DNA of 64,000 nucleotides, taken from the NCBI RefSeq assembly GCF_000380505.1, contig NZ_AQYH01000008.1:434001-498000 (forward strand), read 5' to 3'. The position numbers and the translations under genes are program-made. Under the pieces are notes generated by a model, which saw only the letters and a program-made list of their open reading frames with translations, had not been told where the DNA came from and did no database searches. This DNA is from Kaistia granuli DSM 23481 (lineage in GTDB: Bacteria; Pseudomonadota; Alphaproteobacteria; Rhizobiales; Kaistiaceae). Of the stretch, positions 1-10,176 are shown one piece after another (position 1 is the first letter of the stretch; every line of letters begins with the position of its first letter).

Positions 1-807
1 AACCTGCTGCTCGCGCATCTCGGCGCGCATCGCGGCTTCTTCTGCAGCTACGCCTCGCGCGAGAAGAAGGTGAAGGAGCTGCTCGCCAAGCTCGGCATGC
101 CCGAGGACCGGGTGGCGGACGCGTCGATGCTGAACTTCTCCGGCGGCATGCAGCAGAAGATCATCATCGCCCGCTGGCTGCTGCTCGAGCCGGACGTGCT
201 GATCCTCGACGAGCCGACCAAGGGCGTCGACATCGGCACCCGCGCCTCGATCTACGCGATGCTGCGCGACATCGCGGCCGAGGGCGTCGCCCTCGTCGTC
301 GTCTCCTCCGATTTCGAGGAGCTGCTCGGCCTCTCCGACCGCGTCGTCGTGATCAGCGACGGCCGCACCATCGCCGACCTGCCGAGCGCCATGCTCGACG
401 AGGAAAGCCTGACGCTGCTGGCAGCGCCGCGCACCTCGATGGTGCGCAATACCGAGATGCTCAACGGCCTCGCCCGCGAGCATGGCGGCTCCGGCTTCTG
501 GGCGCTGATCGAGGGCGAGCGGCTGATCTGCCTGAACGCCGTCGTCAGCAACCCCGCGCTCGATCCCGGCTTCCGGGCCGGACAGGCGCGCGAGCTCGGC
601 GCGACCCAGATTCCCGAGGCGCTCCGCCGCCGCGAGCCGATCTTCGTGCCCGAGGCGGACAGGAGCCGCACCACGCTGGTGGTGCCGATGACCAGCCCGC
701 GCGGCCACGACCTCGGCTGGGTCGGGCTGTCGCTGCCGGCCGACCGGCCGCTGCCCGCGCCCGACACGATCAAATCCCGCATCGACACCATGGCGGCAAC
801 GCTGTGA
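1..807 (+). CDS. CUT2 sugar ABC transporter ATP-binding protein, C-terminal part with extra domain (5' end outside window)
   Basis: The frame is open from base 1, so the N-terminal half of this RbsA/MglA-type ATPase lies upstream. The visible part is the second nucleotide-binding domain: ABC signature FSGGMQQK near visible codons 46-53, Walker B VLILDEPTKGVDIG near 66-79 and a switch region VVVSSDFEE. It would energise sugar import at the cytoplasmic face. Family members normally end soon after this domain; here about 120 further residues follow (visible codons about 147-268), with alternating strand-like segments (FWALIEGERLICLNAV, TTLVVPM, GWVGLSLP) that look like a small GAF-like ligand-binding fold. 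That fold call is inference. The stop overlaps the next gene by 4 bases, so the operon is translationally coupled. Confidence 0.85.
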   Translation, partial: NLLLAHLGAHRGFFCSYASREKKVKELLAKLGMPEDRVADASMLNFSGGMQQKIIIARWLLLEPDVLILDEPTKGVDIGTRASIYAMLRDIAAEGVALVVVSSDFEELLGLSDRVVVISDGRTIADLPSAMLDEESLTLLAAPRTSMVRNTEMLNGLAREHGGSGFWALIEGERLICLNAVVSNPALDPGFRAGQARELGATQIPEALRRREPIFVPEADRSRTTLVVPMTSPRGHDLGWVGLSLPADRPLPAPDTIKSRIDTMAATL

Positions 808-1805
808 CCAAGGATCCTTCGACCATGGCCAACACCGAAACCCTCAACCGCCGGGCGCCCGCCTCGCCGCTCAAGCAGTTCGCGCAGCGGCTCGAAGTCC
901 GCATGCTGCTGCTGGCGCTGCTGATCGCCGTCTGCCTGTCCTTCCTGTCGCCCTTCTTCCTGACCAAGTCCAACATCTTCAACCTTCTGGACCAGTCGGT
1001 GGTGATCGGCATCGTCGCCGTCGGCATGACCTTCGTCATCCTGACCGGCGGCATCGACCTCTCGGTCGGCTCCGTCGCGGGGCTGACCGGCATCATCCTC
1101 GGCCTGTCGCTGCAGCATGTGCCGATCGTGCCGGCGATCGGCATCGCCGTCGTCGCCGGCGGCTTCATCGGCCTGATCTCGGGAACGCTGATCACCGTGT
1201 TCGGCCTCGCGCCCTTCGTGGTGACGCTCGGCGTCATGGCGATCGGCCGCAGCCTCGCCTACATCTTCTCCGGCCAGACGGCGATCTCGAACATCCCCGA
1301 GGCGATGCAGAACATCGTCTACACCGATGTCCTCGGCATCCCGTCCAACGTGCTGTTCCTGATCGCGCTCTACGCCGCCGCCTGGGGCTATCTGACCTAC
1401 ACCAAGGGCGGCCGCACCATCTATGCGGTGGGCTCCAACAAGGAAGCCGCCCGCGCCGCCGGCCTCAACACCACCTTCTATTCGATCCTGCCCTATGTGC
1501 TGTCCGGCGCCTTCGCCGCCGTCGCCATCACCTTCTCGATCAGCCAGCTGCTCTCGGCTGATCCGCTGATGGGCAACCAGATGGAACTCGACGCCATCGC
1601 GGCGGTCGTCATCGGCGGCGCCAGCCTCTATGGCGGCCGCGGCTCGATGATCGGCACGCTGATCGGCGTCTTCATCATGGTGATGATCCGCAACGGGCTG
1701 AACCTGATGGGCGTCTCGCCCTTCTGGCAGGGCACCGCGATCGGCACCATCATCATCCTGGCGCTCCTGGTCGAGCGCCTGGTTTCCTCGAGGATCAGCC
1801 GATGA
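804..1805 (+). CDS. CUT2 sugar ABC transporter permease (RbsC-like)
   Basis: A 333-residue polytopic inner-membrane protein of the branched-chain amino acid/ribose permease family. It has the family motifs GMTFVILTGGIDLSVGS (about residues 72-88), AAGLNT and AVVIGGASLYGGRG near the C-terminus, and about eight to ten hydrophobic segments. It forms the membrane channel for the ATPase encoded just upstream. The GTG start at 804 overlaps the previous stop; an in-frame ATG at 825 is a possible alternative. The sugar is not readable from the sequence, but the downstream lactonase and dehydrogenases suggest a branched or short sugar or sugar acid. Confidence 0.9.
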   Translation: MTKDPSTMANTETLNRRAPASPLKQFAQRLEVRMLLLALLIAVCLSFLSPFFLTKSNIFNLLDQSVVIGIVAVGMTFVILTGGIDLSVGSVAGLTGIILGLSLQHVPIVPAIGIAVVAGGFIGLISGTLITVFGLAPFVVTLGVMAIGRSLAYIFSGQTAISNIPEAMQNIVYTDVLGIPSNVLFLIALYAAAWGYLTYTKGGRTIYAVGSNKEAARAAGLNTTFYSILPYVLSGAFAAVAITFSISQLLSADPLMGNQMELDAIAAVVIGGASLYGGRGSMIGTLIGVFIMVMIRNGLNLMGVSPFWQGTAIGTIIILALLVERLVSSRISR

Positions 1806-3739
1806 GCCAAGCCCCCTCCCTCGCAATCCGGCTCTTCGGCACCGACGAGCCCGTCACGCCGCTCCGCCTGTTGAGGGCGGGGGCGCTCACCGCCGAGCTC
1901 GATACCGGCAATCTCCGCCATATCCGCTATGCCGGCGTCGAGATCATCCGCGCCGTCTCCTTCATCGTCCGCGACAAGAACTGGGGTACCTACAACCCGA
2001 TCCTCTCGGACCTCGTCGTCGACGAGCGCGCCGACGGCTTCACCGTCACCTACAAGGCGCTCGCGCTCGACGACAACCAGGCCTTCCGCTATTCCGCCCG
2101 CATCGAGGGCTCGGCCGACGGCACGCTCGATTTCTCGGCCGAGGGCTATGCGGAAAACCCCTTCCTCACCAACCGCACCGGCTTCGTCGTGTTGCATCCC
2201 ATCAACGGCGTTTCCGGCCATCCGGTGACGATCGAGCATGTCGACGGCTCGATCGTCGAGAGCCGCTTCCCCGACATCATCGACCCCGTGCAGCCGATGA
2301 TGGAATTGCGCGCGCTCACCCACGAGGCGGCGCCGGGACTGACGGTGACCTGCCGGATGGAGGGCGACACCTACGAGATGGAGGACCAGCGCAACTGGAC
2401 CGACGCCTCGTACAAGACCTATGTCCGCCCGCTGGCCCTGCCCTGGCCCTACACGCTGCCAAAGGACGAGACCATCCGGCAGGCGGTGCGCGTCACTATC
2501 GCGGGTTCGCTGCCGCAGGCCGCTGCAGGCGCCGAAGCGGGCAAGGTCACGCTCGGCGAGCGCATCGGCACGGTGCCGCCGCTCGGCCTCGGCCTCGATC
2601 CCACAGAGATCACCGACACGATCGCCCGCGCCGACACACTGCGACGGATCGGCGCGAAGGTGCTGGTCGGCTATTACGACCCCTCGCTCGGCCATGGTCC
2701 GACGACGCTGGGCGGAATCGTCGCCGCCGCCCGCGCGATCGGCGCCGAGCCCTGGCTCGAAGCCGTCATCCAGTCCGTCGACGGCTTCGAGGCCGAGATC
2801 GAGACTCTCGGAAAAACCGTAGCCGAAATGGGCTCGCCCTTCCCGACCGTGCTGTTGTCGCCGCTGCCGGATTTGAAATGCACGCTGCCCGGCAGCGTCT
2901 GGCCGCCAGCGCCGCCGCCGCGCGATTTCTTTGAAGTCGCGCGAAAAGTCTTCCCGAACGCCCGGCTCGGCGGCGGCATGTTCAGCCTGTTCACCGAGAT
3001 GAATCGCAAGCGGCCGCCGGTCGATTTGATCGACCTCGTCTCGTTCACGACGACGGCGATGCTGCATGCCGGCGACGACCACTCGATTACCGAAGGGCTG
3101 GAGACGCTGCCGGCGATCGCGCTCAGCGCCCGCGCCATTGCAGACGGAAAACCCTATGCGGTTGGCCCCAGCGCCATCGGCATGCGCATGAACCCCTATG
3201 GCGAGGCACCGCTGAAGAACCCTGGCAATATCCGCCAGGCGATGAACTTCAACGATCCGCGCCACCGCGGCCTGCTCGGCGCCGCCTGGGCGCTCGGTTT
3301 CTTCGCCCGCTTCGCGGCGGGCGGCGCAACGACGATCACGCTCGGCGGCACTACCGGCGCCTTCGGGCTCATCGCCGTCAAGCACGACTGGCCGCAGCCC
3401 TGGTTCGACGAGGCCGGCGGCGTCTTTCCGATGTTCCACGTCCTCGCCGGCATGGCGCGACTCGCAGGCCTGCCGCTACGTGCCGTAGCGACGCCCGATG
3501 CCATCGAGGCGATCGCCGCCGAGACCGGGGATGGCGTCGAACTCTGGCTTGCCAACCGCACGGGCACAGAACAGTCTGTCACCCTGCCCGGCGCGCCGCG
3601 CAGCCTCTTCCTGCTCGATGCCGACAGCTTCGTGGCGGCGACAGGGGATCGCGACGCGCTCGACCATCTGACCCAGCCCTTCGACGAGGCTACGCTCACG
3701 CTTGCCCCCTACGCCGTGGCCCGTCTCCTGATCTCCTGA
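1802..3739 (+). CDS. apnL: Probable D-apionate lactonase
   Basis: A 645-residue soluble protein without a signal peptide, overlapping the permease gene by 4 bases (ATGA). I recognise it from memory as the D-apionate lactonase family described in D-apiose catabolism, which opens D-apionolactone to D-apionate. The N-terminal part has NLRHIRYAGVEIIRA, RDKNWGTYNP, TNRTGFVVLHP and the dense block MEGDTYEMEDQRNWTDASYK (about residues 184-203). The C-terminal part looks like a TIM-barrel or glycosidase-type fold. No other lactonase family in my knowledge has the EDQRNWTDASYKTY block. The neighbouring ABC transporter and dehydrogenases fit a sugar-acid catabolic operon. Substrate specificity is inferred from family only. 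Confidence 0.75.
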   Translation: MSQAPSLAIRLFGTDEPVTPLRLLRAGALTAELDTGNLRHIRYAGVEIIRAVSFIVRDKNWGTYNPILSDLVVDERADGFTVTYKALALDDNQAFRYSARIEGSADGTLDFSAEGYAENPFLTNRTGFVVLHPINGVSGHPVTIEHVDGSIVESRFPDIIDPVQPMMELRALTHEAAPGLTVTCRMEGDTYEMEDQRNWTDASYKTYVRPLALPWPYTLPKDETIRQAVRVTIAGSLPQAAAGAEAGKVTLGERIGTVPPLGLGLDPTEITDTIARADTLRRIGAKVLVGYYDPSLGHGPTTLGGIVAAARAIGAEPWLEAVIQSVDGFEAEIETLGKTVAEMGSPFPTVLLSPLPDLKCTLPGSVWPPAPPPRDFFEVARKVFPNARLGGGMFSLFTEMNRKRPPVDLIDLVSFTTTAMLHAGDDHSITEGLETLPAIALSARAIADGKPYAVGPSAIGMRMNPYGEAPLKNPGNIRQAMNFNDPRHRGLLGAAWALGFFARFAAGGATTITLGGTTGAFGLIAVKHDWPQPWFDEAGGVFPMFHVLAGMARLAGLPLRAVATPDAIEAIAAETGDGVELWLANRTGTEQSVTLPGAPRSLFLLDADSFVAATGDRDALDHLTQPFDEATLTLAPYAVARLLIS

Positions 3740-3767
3740 CATCGTTTCCCTTTTCGAGGTTTTTCCA

Positions 3768-4757
3768 ATGCATATCCTCATCATCGGCGCGGCTGGAATG
3801 GTCGGTCGCAAGCTCACCGACAGGCTGGTCGCCGACGGTCATCTCGGCGGCAAGGAAGTCAGCCGTCTGACGCTCGCCGATGTCGTCGCCCCGGCGGCCC
3901 CGCAGGGCTTCAACGGCCCGGTCGAGACGCTGACGATCGACCTGTCGGCGCCGGAAGCCTCGCATACCCTGATCGCCAATCGGCCCGACGTCATCTTCCA
4001 CCTCGCGGCCATTGTCTCCGGCGAGGCCGAGGCCGATTTCGACAAGGGCTACCGCATCAATTTCGACGGCACGCGCTATCTGTTCGACACGATCCGCCTG
4101 GAGAATGCCAAGTCGGGCTACAAGCCGCGCGTCGTCTTCACCTCGTCGATCGCCGTCTTCGGCGCGCCCTTCCCGGAGAAGATCGGCGACGAGTTCTTCC
4201 AGACCCCGCTGACCAGCTACGGCACGCAGAAGGCGATAGGCGAACTGCTGCTGGCCGACTATTCGCGCCGCGGCTTCTTCGACGGCATCGGCATCCGCCT
4301 GCCGACGATCTGCATTCGTCCCGGCAAGCCGAACAAGGCCGCCTCGGGCTTCTTCTCCAACATCCTGCGCGAGCCGCTGGTCGGCATCGAAGCCGTGCTG
4401 CCGGTCTCGCCGGATGTTCGCCACTGGTTCGCCAGCCCCCGCTCGGCCGTCGGCTTCCTGATCCATGCCGGCACGATCGACCTCGAGACGGTCGGCCCGC
4501 GCCGCACGCTCAACATGCCGGGCCTGTCGGCGACCGTCGGGGAAGAGATCGAGGCGCTGCGCCGCGTCGCCGGCGATGCCGCCGTCAAGCTGATCCGCCA
4601 CGAGAAGGACGAGACCATCGACCGCATCGTCGCCGGCTGGGCGCGCGATTTCGACACCAAGCGCGCCGAAGGACTGGGATTCAAGGCCGAGACCTCGTTC
4701 GACCAGATCATCCGCGCCCATGTCGAGGATGAACTCGGCGGCAAGATCGGCGGCTGA
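3768..4757 (+). CDS. denD: D-erythronate dehydrogenase (extended SDR)
   Basis: A 329-residue extended short-chain dehydrogenase/epimerase. Visible are the N-terminal Rossmann motif GAAGMVG (residues 8-14), FHLAAIVSGEAE, the catalytic SYGTQKAIGE (Tyr-x3-Lys) and the long family-specific stretch ending in RLPTICIRPGKPN. The sequence closely follows the DenD family, which oxidises D-erythronate to 2-oxo-D-erythronate (related members act on four-carbon sugar acids). It starts 28 bases after apnL, with GAGG upstream. Its partners in the classical tetronate route (OtnC, OtnI, OtnK) are not seen in the window, so the actual substrate may be another sugar acid produced by this operon. Confidence 0.8.
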   Translation: MHILIIGAAGMVGRKLTDRLVADGHLGGKEVSRLTLADVVAPAAPQGFNGPVETLTIDLSAPEASHTLIANRPDVIFHLAAIVSGEAEADFDKGYRINFDGTRYLFDTIRLENAKSGYKPRVVFTSSIAVFGAPFPEKIGDEFFQTPLTSYGTQKAIGELLLADYSRRGFFDGIGIRLPTICIRPGKPNKAASGFFSNILREPLVGIEAVLPVSPDVRHWFASPRSAVGFLIHAGTIDLETVGPRRTLNMPGLSATVGEEIEALRRVAGDAAVKLIRHEKDETIDRIVAGWARDFDTKRAEGLGFKAETSFDQIIRAHVEDELGGKIGG

Positions 4758-4784
4758 GCGACACCCCAGGAACCCGGAACCGGA

Positions 4785-5561
4785 ATGACACCGATGGCGA
4801 GCGATCCCTTCTCCCTTAAAGGCCGCTTCGCCGCGGTGACCGGCGGCGGCTCCGGCATCGGCCTCGCGAGCGCGCAGGCGCTCGCGAATGCCGGCGCCCG
4901 CGTCGTCCTGCTCGACCGCAATCCAGTCGCGGCGGAGGTGCTCGCAACGCTCGGCATGGCGGCGGAGCACTTCGCCGTCACCGCCGACGTCGCCGACGAG
5001 GCGAGCCTCGAGGCCGCCTTCCAGGCGGTCGCTGACAAGGCGGGAAAGCTCGACATCCTGGTCAACAGCGCCGGCACGGCGATCCGCCGTCCGGCGGTCG
5101 AGCTTTCGGTCGCCGACTGGGAGACGGTGGTGAACGTCAACATGACGGGCACCTTCCTCGCATCGCGTATCGCGGCGCGCCAGATGATCGCCGCCGGCAT
5201 CAAGGGCTCGATCGTCAACGTCTCGTCGATCATGGGCTTTTCCGGCGGCGGGCTCTATCCCAACATCTCGTACCAGACGACCAAGGGCGCGATCGTGAAC
5301 ATGACCCGCGCGCTGGCCGTCGAATGGGCGCCGAACGGCATCCGCGTCAACGCCGTGGCGCCGACCTATGTCCGCACGCCCTTCATCGCCGGCCTGATGG
5401 CCGATCCGGAGCTGATCGCCCGCATCGAGGCGATGACACCGCTCCGCCGCCTCGCCGATCCGGAGGAGGTCGCGAACGCCATCCTCTTCCTCGCCGGCCC
5501 CGGCGCCTCGATGGTCACGGGCCACACGCTGCCGGTCGACGGCGGCTTCCTCGCCCAATAA
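4785..5561 (+). CDS. SDR family oxidoreductase
   Basis: A 258-residue classical short-chain dehydrogenase: TGGGSGIG cofactor loop (about residues 18-25), NSAG, catalytic Ser in NVSSIMG and Tyr-Lys in SYQTTKGAI, and a [10 protein letters not shown]-terminus. It is expected to be a cytosolic NAD(P)-dependent polyol or sugar dehydrogenase. It lies 27 bases after denD in the same operon, so it probably acts on the same sugar-acid pathway; it could supply the sugar-to-lactone oxidation that a lactonase implies. Start ATG at 4785; an in-frame ATG at 4794 is an alternative. Confidence 0.85.
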   Translation: MTPMASDPFSLKGRFAAVTGGGSGIGLASAQALANAGARVVLLDRNPVAAEVLATLGMAAEHFAVTADVADEASLEAAFQAVADKAGKLDILVNSAGTAIRRPAVELSVADWETVVNVNMTGTFLASRIAARQMIAAGIKGSIVNVSSIMGFSGGGLYPNISYQTTKGAIVNMTRALAVEWAPNGIRVNAVAPTYVRTPFIAGLMADPELIARIEAMTPLRRLADPEEVANAILFLAGPGASMVTGHTLPVDGGFLAQ

Positions 5562-5586
5562 CAAACGATCCCTGGAAGGAAATCCC

Positions 5587-6336
5587 ATGTCCAACAATGG
5601 CAAGATCGCGCTCGTCACCGGCGCCGGCACCGGCATCGGCCGCGCCGTCGCGCTGGCGCTCGCTGGCGCCGGCTACACGATCGTCGTCACCGGCCGCCGC
5701 ATCGAGCCGCTGCAGGAAGTCGCCAAGGAAGCCGGCGGCGACGCCGTCGCGATTCCCTCCGACATCACCGACGAGGCCTCGGTCGCCGCCCTGTTCGGCG
5801 AGATCAAGAACCGCTTCGGCCGCCTCGACGTGCTGTTCAACAATGCCGGCGTCAACGCCCCGCCGATCAACATGGAAGACCTGACCTACGCCCAGTGGAA
5901 GGCGGTCATCGACACCAATGTGTCGGGCGTCTTCCTGTGCACCCAGGCCGCCTTCCGCATCATGAAGGACCAGAAGCCGATGGGCGGCCGCATCATCAAC
6001 AACGGCTCGATCTCGGCCGTGATGCCGCGCCCGAACTCGGCGCCCTACACCGCTTCCAAGCACGCCGTGCTCGGCCTGACCCGCTCGACCGCGCTCGATG
6101 GCCGCAAGTACGACATCGCCTGCGGCCAGATCGACATCGGCAACACCGAGACGCCGATGGCGGCGAAGATGAAGAGCGGCGTGCTGCAGCCGGATCTCTC
6201 GATCAAGGTCGAGCCGACCTTCGACGTCAGCCACGTCGCCAATGCCGTCGTCCACATGGCCGGCCTGCCGCTCGATGCCAACATCCTGCAGATGACCATC
6301 ATGGCCACCAAGATGCCGCTGGTCGGCCGCGGCTGA
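5587..6336 (+). CDS. SDR family oxidoreductase
   Basis: A 249-residue classical SDR with [13 protein letters not shown], catalytic Ser in NNGSISAV and YTASKHAV (Tyr-x3-Lys). The C-terminal part is unusual for a sugar dehydrogenase: it lacks the PVDGG ending and instead has [12 protein letters not shown] and [17 protein letters not shown], as in a well-spread but poorly characterised SDR subgroup often annotated as 3-oxoacyl-ACP reductase-like. A clear Shine-Dalgarno sequence (GGAAGGAA) precedes the ATG. It is the last gene of the operon and is followed directly by a hairpin terminator. Confidence 0.85.
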   Translation: MSNNGKIALVTGAGTGIGRAVALALAGAGYTIVVTGRRIEPLQEVAKEAGGDAVAIPSDITDEASVAALFGEIKNRFGRLDVLFNNAGVNAPPINMEDLTYAQWKAVIDTNVSGVFLCTQAAFRIMKDQKPMGGRIINNGSISAVMPRPNSAPYTASKHAVLGLTRSTALDGRKYDIACGQIDIGNTETPMAAKMKSGVLQPDLSIKVEPTFDVSHVANAVVHMAGLPLDANILQMTIMATKMPLVGRG

Positions 6337-6358
6337 TCCAGCCCGGCCTATGGCATGA

Positions 6359-6386
6359 CGGTTCCGGCTCAGGCCGGGACCGTTTT
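6359..6386 (+). terminator. Rho-independent terminator, sugar-acid operon
   Basis: A 10-bp inverted repeat CGGTTCCGGC / GCCGGGACCG (one G-T pair, 4-base loop) is followed by TTTT. It sits between the convergent stops at 6336 and 6390. The second gene has only an A-rich upstream side, so a role in the reverse direction is also possible. Confidence 0.8.
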
Positions 6387-6389
6387 GGA

Positions 6390-7496
6390 TCAGCGCGCCG
6401 CCAGCCCAGCGACGTGATCCGCCAGCGCCAGCGAGGCGGTCAGGCCCGGGGATTCGATGCCGAACAGGTTGATCAGGCCGGCGATGCCATGCACCGAACC
6501 GTCCTGGACGACGAAATCCTGGGCGCCGGCGCCCTTCGGCACGATCTTCGGCCGGATGCCGGCATAGCCCGGCTGCAGCCGATCGGCGCTCACGTCGGGC
6601 CAGTAGCGCCGGACCGCGTCGACGAAGAGCGGGATCCGCGCCGCGTCGACGTCGTAGTTGACCGCATCGATCCATTCGACGTCCGGACCAAAGCGGGCCT
6701 GGCCGCCCAGATCGAGCGTCAGATGCGTGCCGAGCCCGCCCGGCACCGGCACCGGATAGATCAGCCGCGAAAAGGGCGAACGGCCCGACAGCGTGAAATA
6801 GCTGCCCTTGGCATAGTACTCGGTCGGGATATGCGCGGCATCGAGCCCCGCGATCGTCCGTGCGACGGCGGGCGCCGAGAGGCCGGCGGAATTGATCAGC
6901 AGCCGGGTGCGGAGCTGCATCGGCTCGGTGCCGCCGATCGACAGCACCAGCCCGTCGCCATCGGGTGCCGCGCCGACGAGCGGGCTCGACAACACCACCA
7001 TGCCGCCGGATGCTTCGAGGTCGCCCTCGAGTGCCAGCATGTAGGCATGGCTGTCGATGATTCCCGTCGAGGGCGACAGCAGCGCGCCGGCGCAGGCGAG
7101 GTTCGGTTCCAGCGCCAGCGCCTCGGCCGCCGTCAGCTCGACGAGATCGTCGACGCCATTGGCGGCGGCGCGCGCGATAATGGCGCCGAGTCTGTCACGC
7201 TCGGCCGCGTCGGCGGCGACGATCAGCTTGCCACAGCGCTGGAACGGCACACCGCGCTCGGCGCAATAATCATACAGGGCGAGCTTGCCGGCGACGCAGG
7301 ATCGCGCCATCAGGCTGCCGGCCGGATAATAGATGCCGGCGTGGATGACCTCGCTGTTGCGCGACGAGGTCTGCGTGCCGATGGCGTCCTCAGCCTCGAT
7401 CACCAGCACTTCGCGGCCGGCATTGGCGAGCGCCCGCGCCACGGCGAGGCCCACCACTCCCGCGCCGACGACGACGCACTCGACTTCATCCATCAC
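6390..7496 (-). CDS. FAD-dependent oxidoreductase, DAO/L-2-hydroxyglutarate oxidase type
   Basis: A 368-residue flavoprotein. The N-terminal dinucleotide-binding motif is [15 protein letters not shown] (about residues 9-23), followed by [25 protein letters not shown], the pattern of the L-2-hydroxyglutarate oxidase (LhgO/L2HGDH) and DadA-like families. The C-terminal part carries GYAGIRPKI and a closing [17 protein letters not shown] motif that contacts FAD. Expected reaction: oxidation of a 2-hydroxy acid, with electrons passed to quinone or oxygen. The convergent placement next to the sugar-acid operon is suggestive but does not fix a substrate. Starts at 7496 or 7493 (adjacent Met codons). 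Confidence 0.85.
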   Translation of the reverse strand: MMDEVECVVVGAGVVGLAVARALANAGREVLVIEAEDAIGTQTSSRNSEVIHAGIYYPAGSLMARSCVAGKLALYDYCAERGVPFQRCGKLIVAADAAERDRLGAIIARAAANGVDDLVELTAAEALALEPNLACAGALLSPSTGIIDSHAYMLALEGDLEASGGMVVLSSPLVGAAPDGDGLVLSIGGTEPMQLRTRLLINSAGLSAPAVARTIAGLDAAHIPTEYYAKGSYFTLSGRSPFSRLIYPVPVPGGLGTHLTLDLGGQARFGPDVEWIDAVNYDVDAARIPLFVDAVRRYWPDVSADRLQPGYAGIRPKIVPKGAGAQDFVVQDGSVHGIAGLINLFGIESPGLTASLALADHVAGLAAR

Positions 7497-7651
7497 CAGA
7501 TCCGGATCCTGGCGGCGTCCCGCGGCACCGGCGACGGCGCGGCCGGAGGGGCCGGTTTCACATCCCGCCCGGTATAGCGGCGGCCGGCTGCCAATGCGAC
7601 CCTGCGAAGCCCACGTCGAATGGCGAAAGCCCGGTCAGGCGCTCTCCCCGA

Positions 7652-8287
<636 letters not shown>

Positions 8288-8335
8288 GAGCGCTCTGGCC
8301 TTCTCTAGCAGGATCGGTCCGGTCGACGGGCCGGC

Positions 8336-8944
8336 TCAGTCGTGGCGGTGGCCGCCGGGACCATGATCGTGATGATGACCATGGTCGTGGTCATGGTCAT
8401 GGTGGTCATGGTCGTGGCTATGCCCATCATGACCGTGGCTATGCCCGGCATGTGCATCGTGGGAATGGTTGCCGTGATCATGGCCGTGCGAATGCTCGCC
8501 ATGGCCAGAATAGGCGCCGCGCACCGGATTGAACTGCGCCACGATCTCCTTGACCCGCGCGCCCAGCCCTTCCAGCATCGCCTTGATGACGTGATCGCGC
8601 AGGATGAGGATGCGGGTCGGCTCGATCGCCGCCGCCAGATGCCGGTTGCCGATATGCCAGCCGAGTTCCATCAGATGCACCGGATCCTGGCCGAAGATCT
8701 CGTAGAGCGGCTCGTAGGCCGCCGCGATCCCGATCTCGCCGCCACCCTCGACGACGAGGCGATCGCCGGCCTCCAGCACGACGGGCTCGGGCAAATCGAC
8801 CAGCACCTTGCGGCCGTCGACCAGCTCGATGGCGCGCCGGCGCAGATGCCGTTCGTCATGCGGCAGCACGGCACGGCCGAGCGGCTGGGCCTCGTCCTCG
8901 GCAGCGATTTCCGATGCCCGCCTGACGGCGATTGCCCTCAACAT
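8336..8944 (-). CDS. ureE: Urease accessory nickel metallochaperone UreE with His-rich tail
   Basis: A 202-residue UreE, a homodimeric nickel chaperone that hands Ni(II) to UreG. The N-terminal peptide-binding domain (about 1-75) and the metal-binding domain with [11 protein letters not shown] (about 93-103; the conserved His of the GNRH motif) are intact. From about residue 147 to the end the protein is a His/Asp/Gly tail with about 25 His in 56 residues, like the tail of Klebsiella UreE that stores several Ni(II) ions. The tail's reverse complement gives the repetitive atgg/catg pattern seen in the DNA at 8340-8500. Confidence 0.96.
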   Translation of the reverse strand: MLRAIAVRRASEIAAEDEAQPLGRAVLPHDERHLRRRAIELVDGRKVLVDLPEPVVLEAGDRLVVEGGGEIGIAAAYEPLYEIFGQDPVHLMELGWHIGNRHLAAAIEPTRILILRDHVIKAMLEGLGARVKEIVAQFNPVRGAYSGHGEHSHGHDHGNHSHDAHAGHSHGHDGHSHDHDHHDHDHDHGHHHDHGPGGHRHD

Positions 8945-9257
8945 TCCACTTCCCCGCTCTTCAACTCAAGGCTCGGCGACATACCATCGCCGTCACCGCC
9001 TATAGCGCATTTTCGCAGGTCGCAAGACGAATGCGATGGGGCACGATCTTCCCTTCTTTGGGCGACAAAAGAAAGCGGCCATGCCAATTTCGGGACGGAG
9101 CGCCAAGTCGCGAGACCGTGCGCATAGCGTGCGGCTCCATAAGTGCGACGTGCCGGATTTTACCGTTGCGAACGGGCCGTTCACCGTGTGATAGGTCAAA
9201 CTCACAACCGTCTCGTGATCGGCTCGAAGAGTGGTCCAGACCGGGAGCACGTATAGA
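8945..9257. other. Divergent intergenic region between ureE and ureD
   Basis: About 313 bases separate the ureE start from the preferred ureD start. I see no additional ORF with a convincing ribosome-binding site and no hairpin. I looked for a NikR box (GTATGA/TCATAC) and for a sigma-54 GG-N10-GC core and found neither. It must hold at least the ureDABC and ureEG promoters. Confidence 0.5.
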
Positions 9258-10154
9258 GTGAAGCCGTTGCTGCTTGCCGAAAGTGCCATGCCGGACGCCG
9301 TCACGACGGCGCGGGCGCACTATGCGGCGGCGCCCAGCCACTGGCTGGCCGAGCTGGAACTCTGGTTCGCGCCGAACGCCGGCAAGACGCGCCTGATGCG
9401 GCGCCGTCATCTCGGACCGCTCGTCGTCCAGAAGCCGTTCCACCCGGAAAAGGACGGCACCTGCCACGTCTACCTGCTGCATCCGCCGGGCGGCGTCGCC
9501 GGCGGCGACCAGCTCGACATGCGCTTTCACCTCGCCGCCGATGCCCGCGCCGTGCTGACAACGCCGGGCGCGACCAAATTCTATCGCAGCGAGCATGGCG
9601 TGAGCACGCAGTCGACGGCCATCGACGTCGGCGCCGGGGCTGTCTGCGAATACCTGCCGCAGGAAACCATCCTGTTCGACGGTGCCAACGCCGTCATCGA
9701 CACCCGGGTCACGCTCGCCGAGGGCGCGACTTATGTCGGCTGGGATTTTCTCTGCCTCGGCAGGCCGGCGGCGCGCGAGCGCTTCGAGAGCGGCAGCGTC
9801 AGCCAGCGGATCCAAATCCTCCGCGACGGCAAGCCCATCTGGTTCGAGCGGATGCAACTGTCCGGCGGATCCAATCTAGCCAATGCAACCTATGCGCTTG
9901 CCGGCAGGCCGACATGGGGTACGATGATCTATGCCGGACCGACGGCGGAGGACGCGGCCGAACGCGTCCGCGGCGCGATCGGGAGCCGGGGTGACGGCGT
10001 GTTTTCCGTCAGCCAGCTCGATCAGGGCGTGGTGTGCCGCTATCTCGGCCCCCGCGTCTCCGAAGGCAAGTCACTCTTCGTCCAGGCGTGGGACGCGCTC
10101 CGGACGTCATGTCAGGGAAAGGCGGCCAGCGCGCCGCGCATCTGGGCAACGTAA
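9258..10154 (+). CDS. ureD: Urease accessory protein UreD
   Basis: The UreD (UreH) scaffold, which binds apo-urease and, with UreF and UreG, forms the nickel-delivery complex. Diagnostic motifs are [34 protein letters not shown] (about residues 80-95), [10 protein letters not shown] and [12 protein letters not shown]. Starts possible at GTG 9231, GTG 9258 and ATG 9288. I prefer 9258 because GGGAG lies 10 bases upstream, but all three give a plausible N-terminus. It heads ureD-A-B-C; the stop precedes ureA by 22 bases. Confidence 0.93.
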   Translation: MKPLLLAESAMPDAVTTARAHYAAAPSHWLAELELWFAPNAGKTRLMRRRHLGPLVVQKPFHPEKDGTCHVYLLHPPGGVAGGDQLDMRFHLAADARAVLTTPGATKFYRSEHGVSTQSTAIDVGAGAVCEYLPQETILFDGANAVIDTRVTLAEGATYVGWDFLCLGRPAARERFESGSVSQRIQILRDGKPIWFERMQLSGGSNLANATYALAGRPTWGTMIYAGPTAEDAAERVRGAIGSRGDGVFSVSQLDQGVVCRYLGPRVSEGKSLFVQAWDALRTSCQGKAASAPRIWAT

Positions 10155-10176
10155 CAACAGTCGAGAGGGGTCCGCG

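Noticed and set aside
252-5636. Series of minus-strand open frames of 500-650 codons
   Set aside because: Antisense to the ABC transporter, apnL, denD and SDR genes; no motifs, no ribosome-binding sites.
8340-8500. Apparent tandem repeat catggt/catgac as a CRISPR-like or VNTR array
   Set aside because: It is the codon pattern of the His/Asp tail of UreE; spacing irregular and in frame.
8945-9257. Possible sigma-54 or NikR-type promoter between ureE and ureD
   Set aside because: TGGCATGGCCGCTTTC on the minus strand has wrong GG-to-GC spacing, and no GTATGA/TCATAC half-site pair is present.
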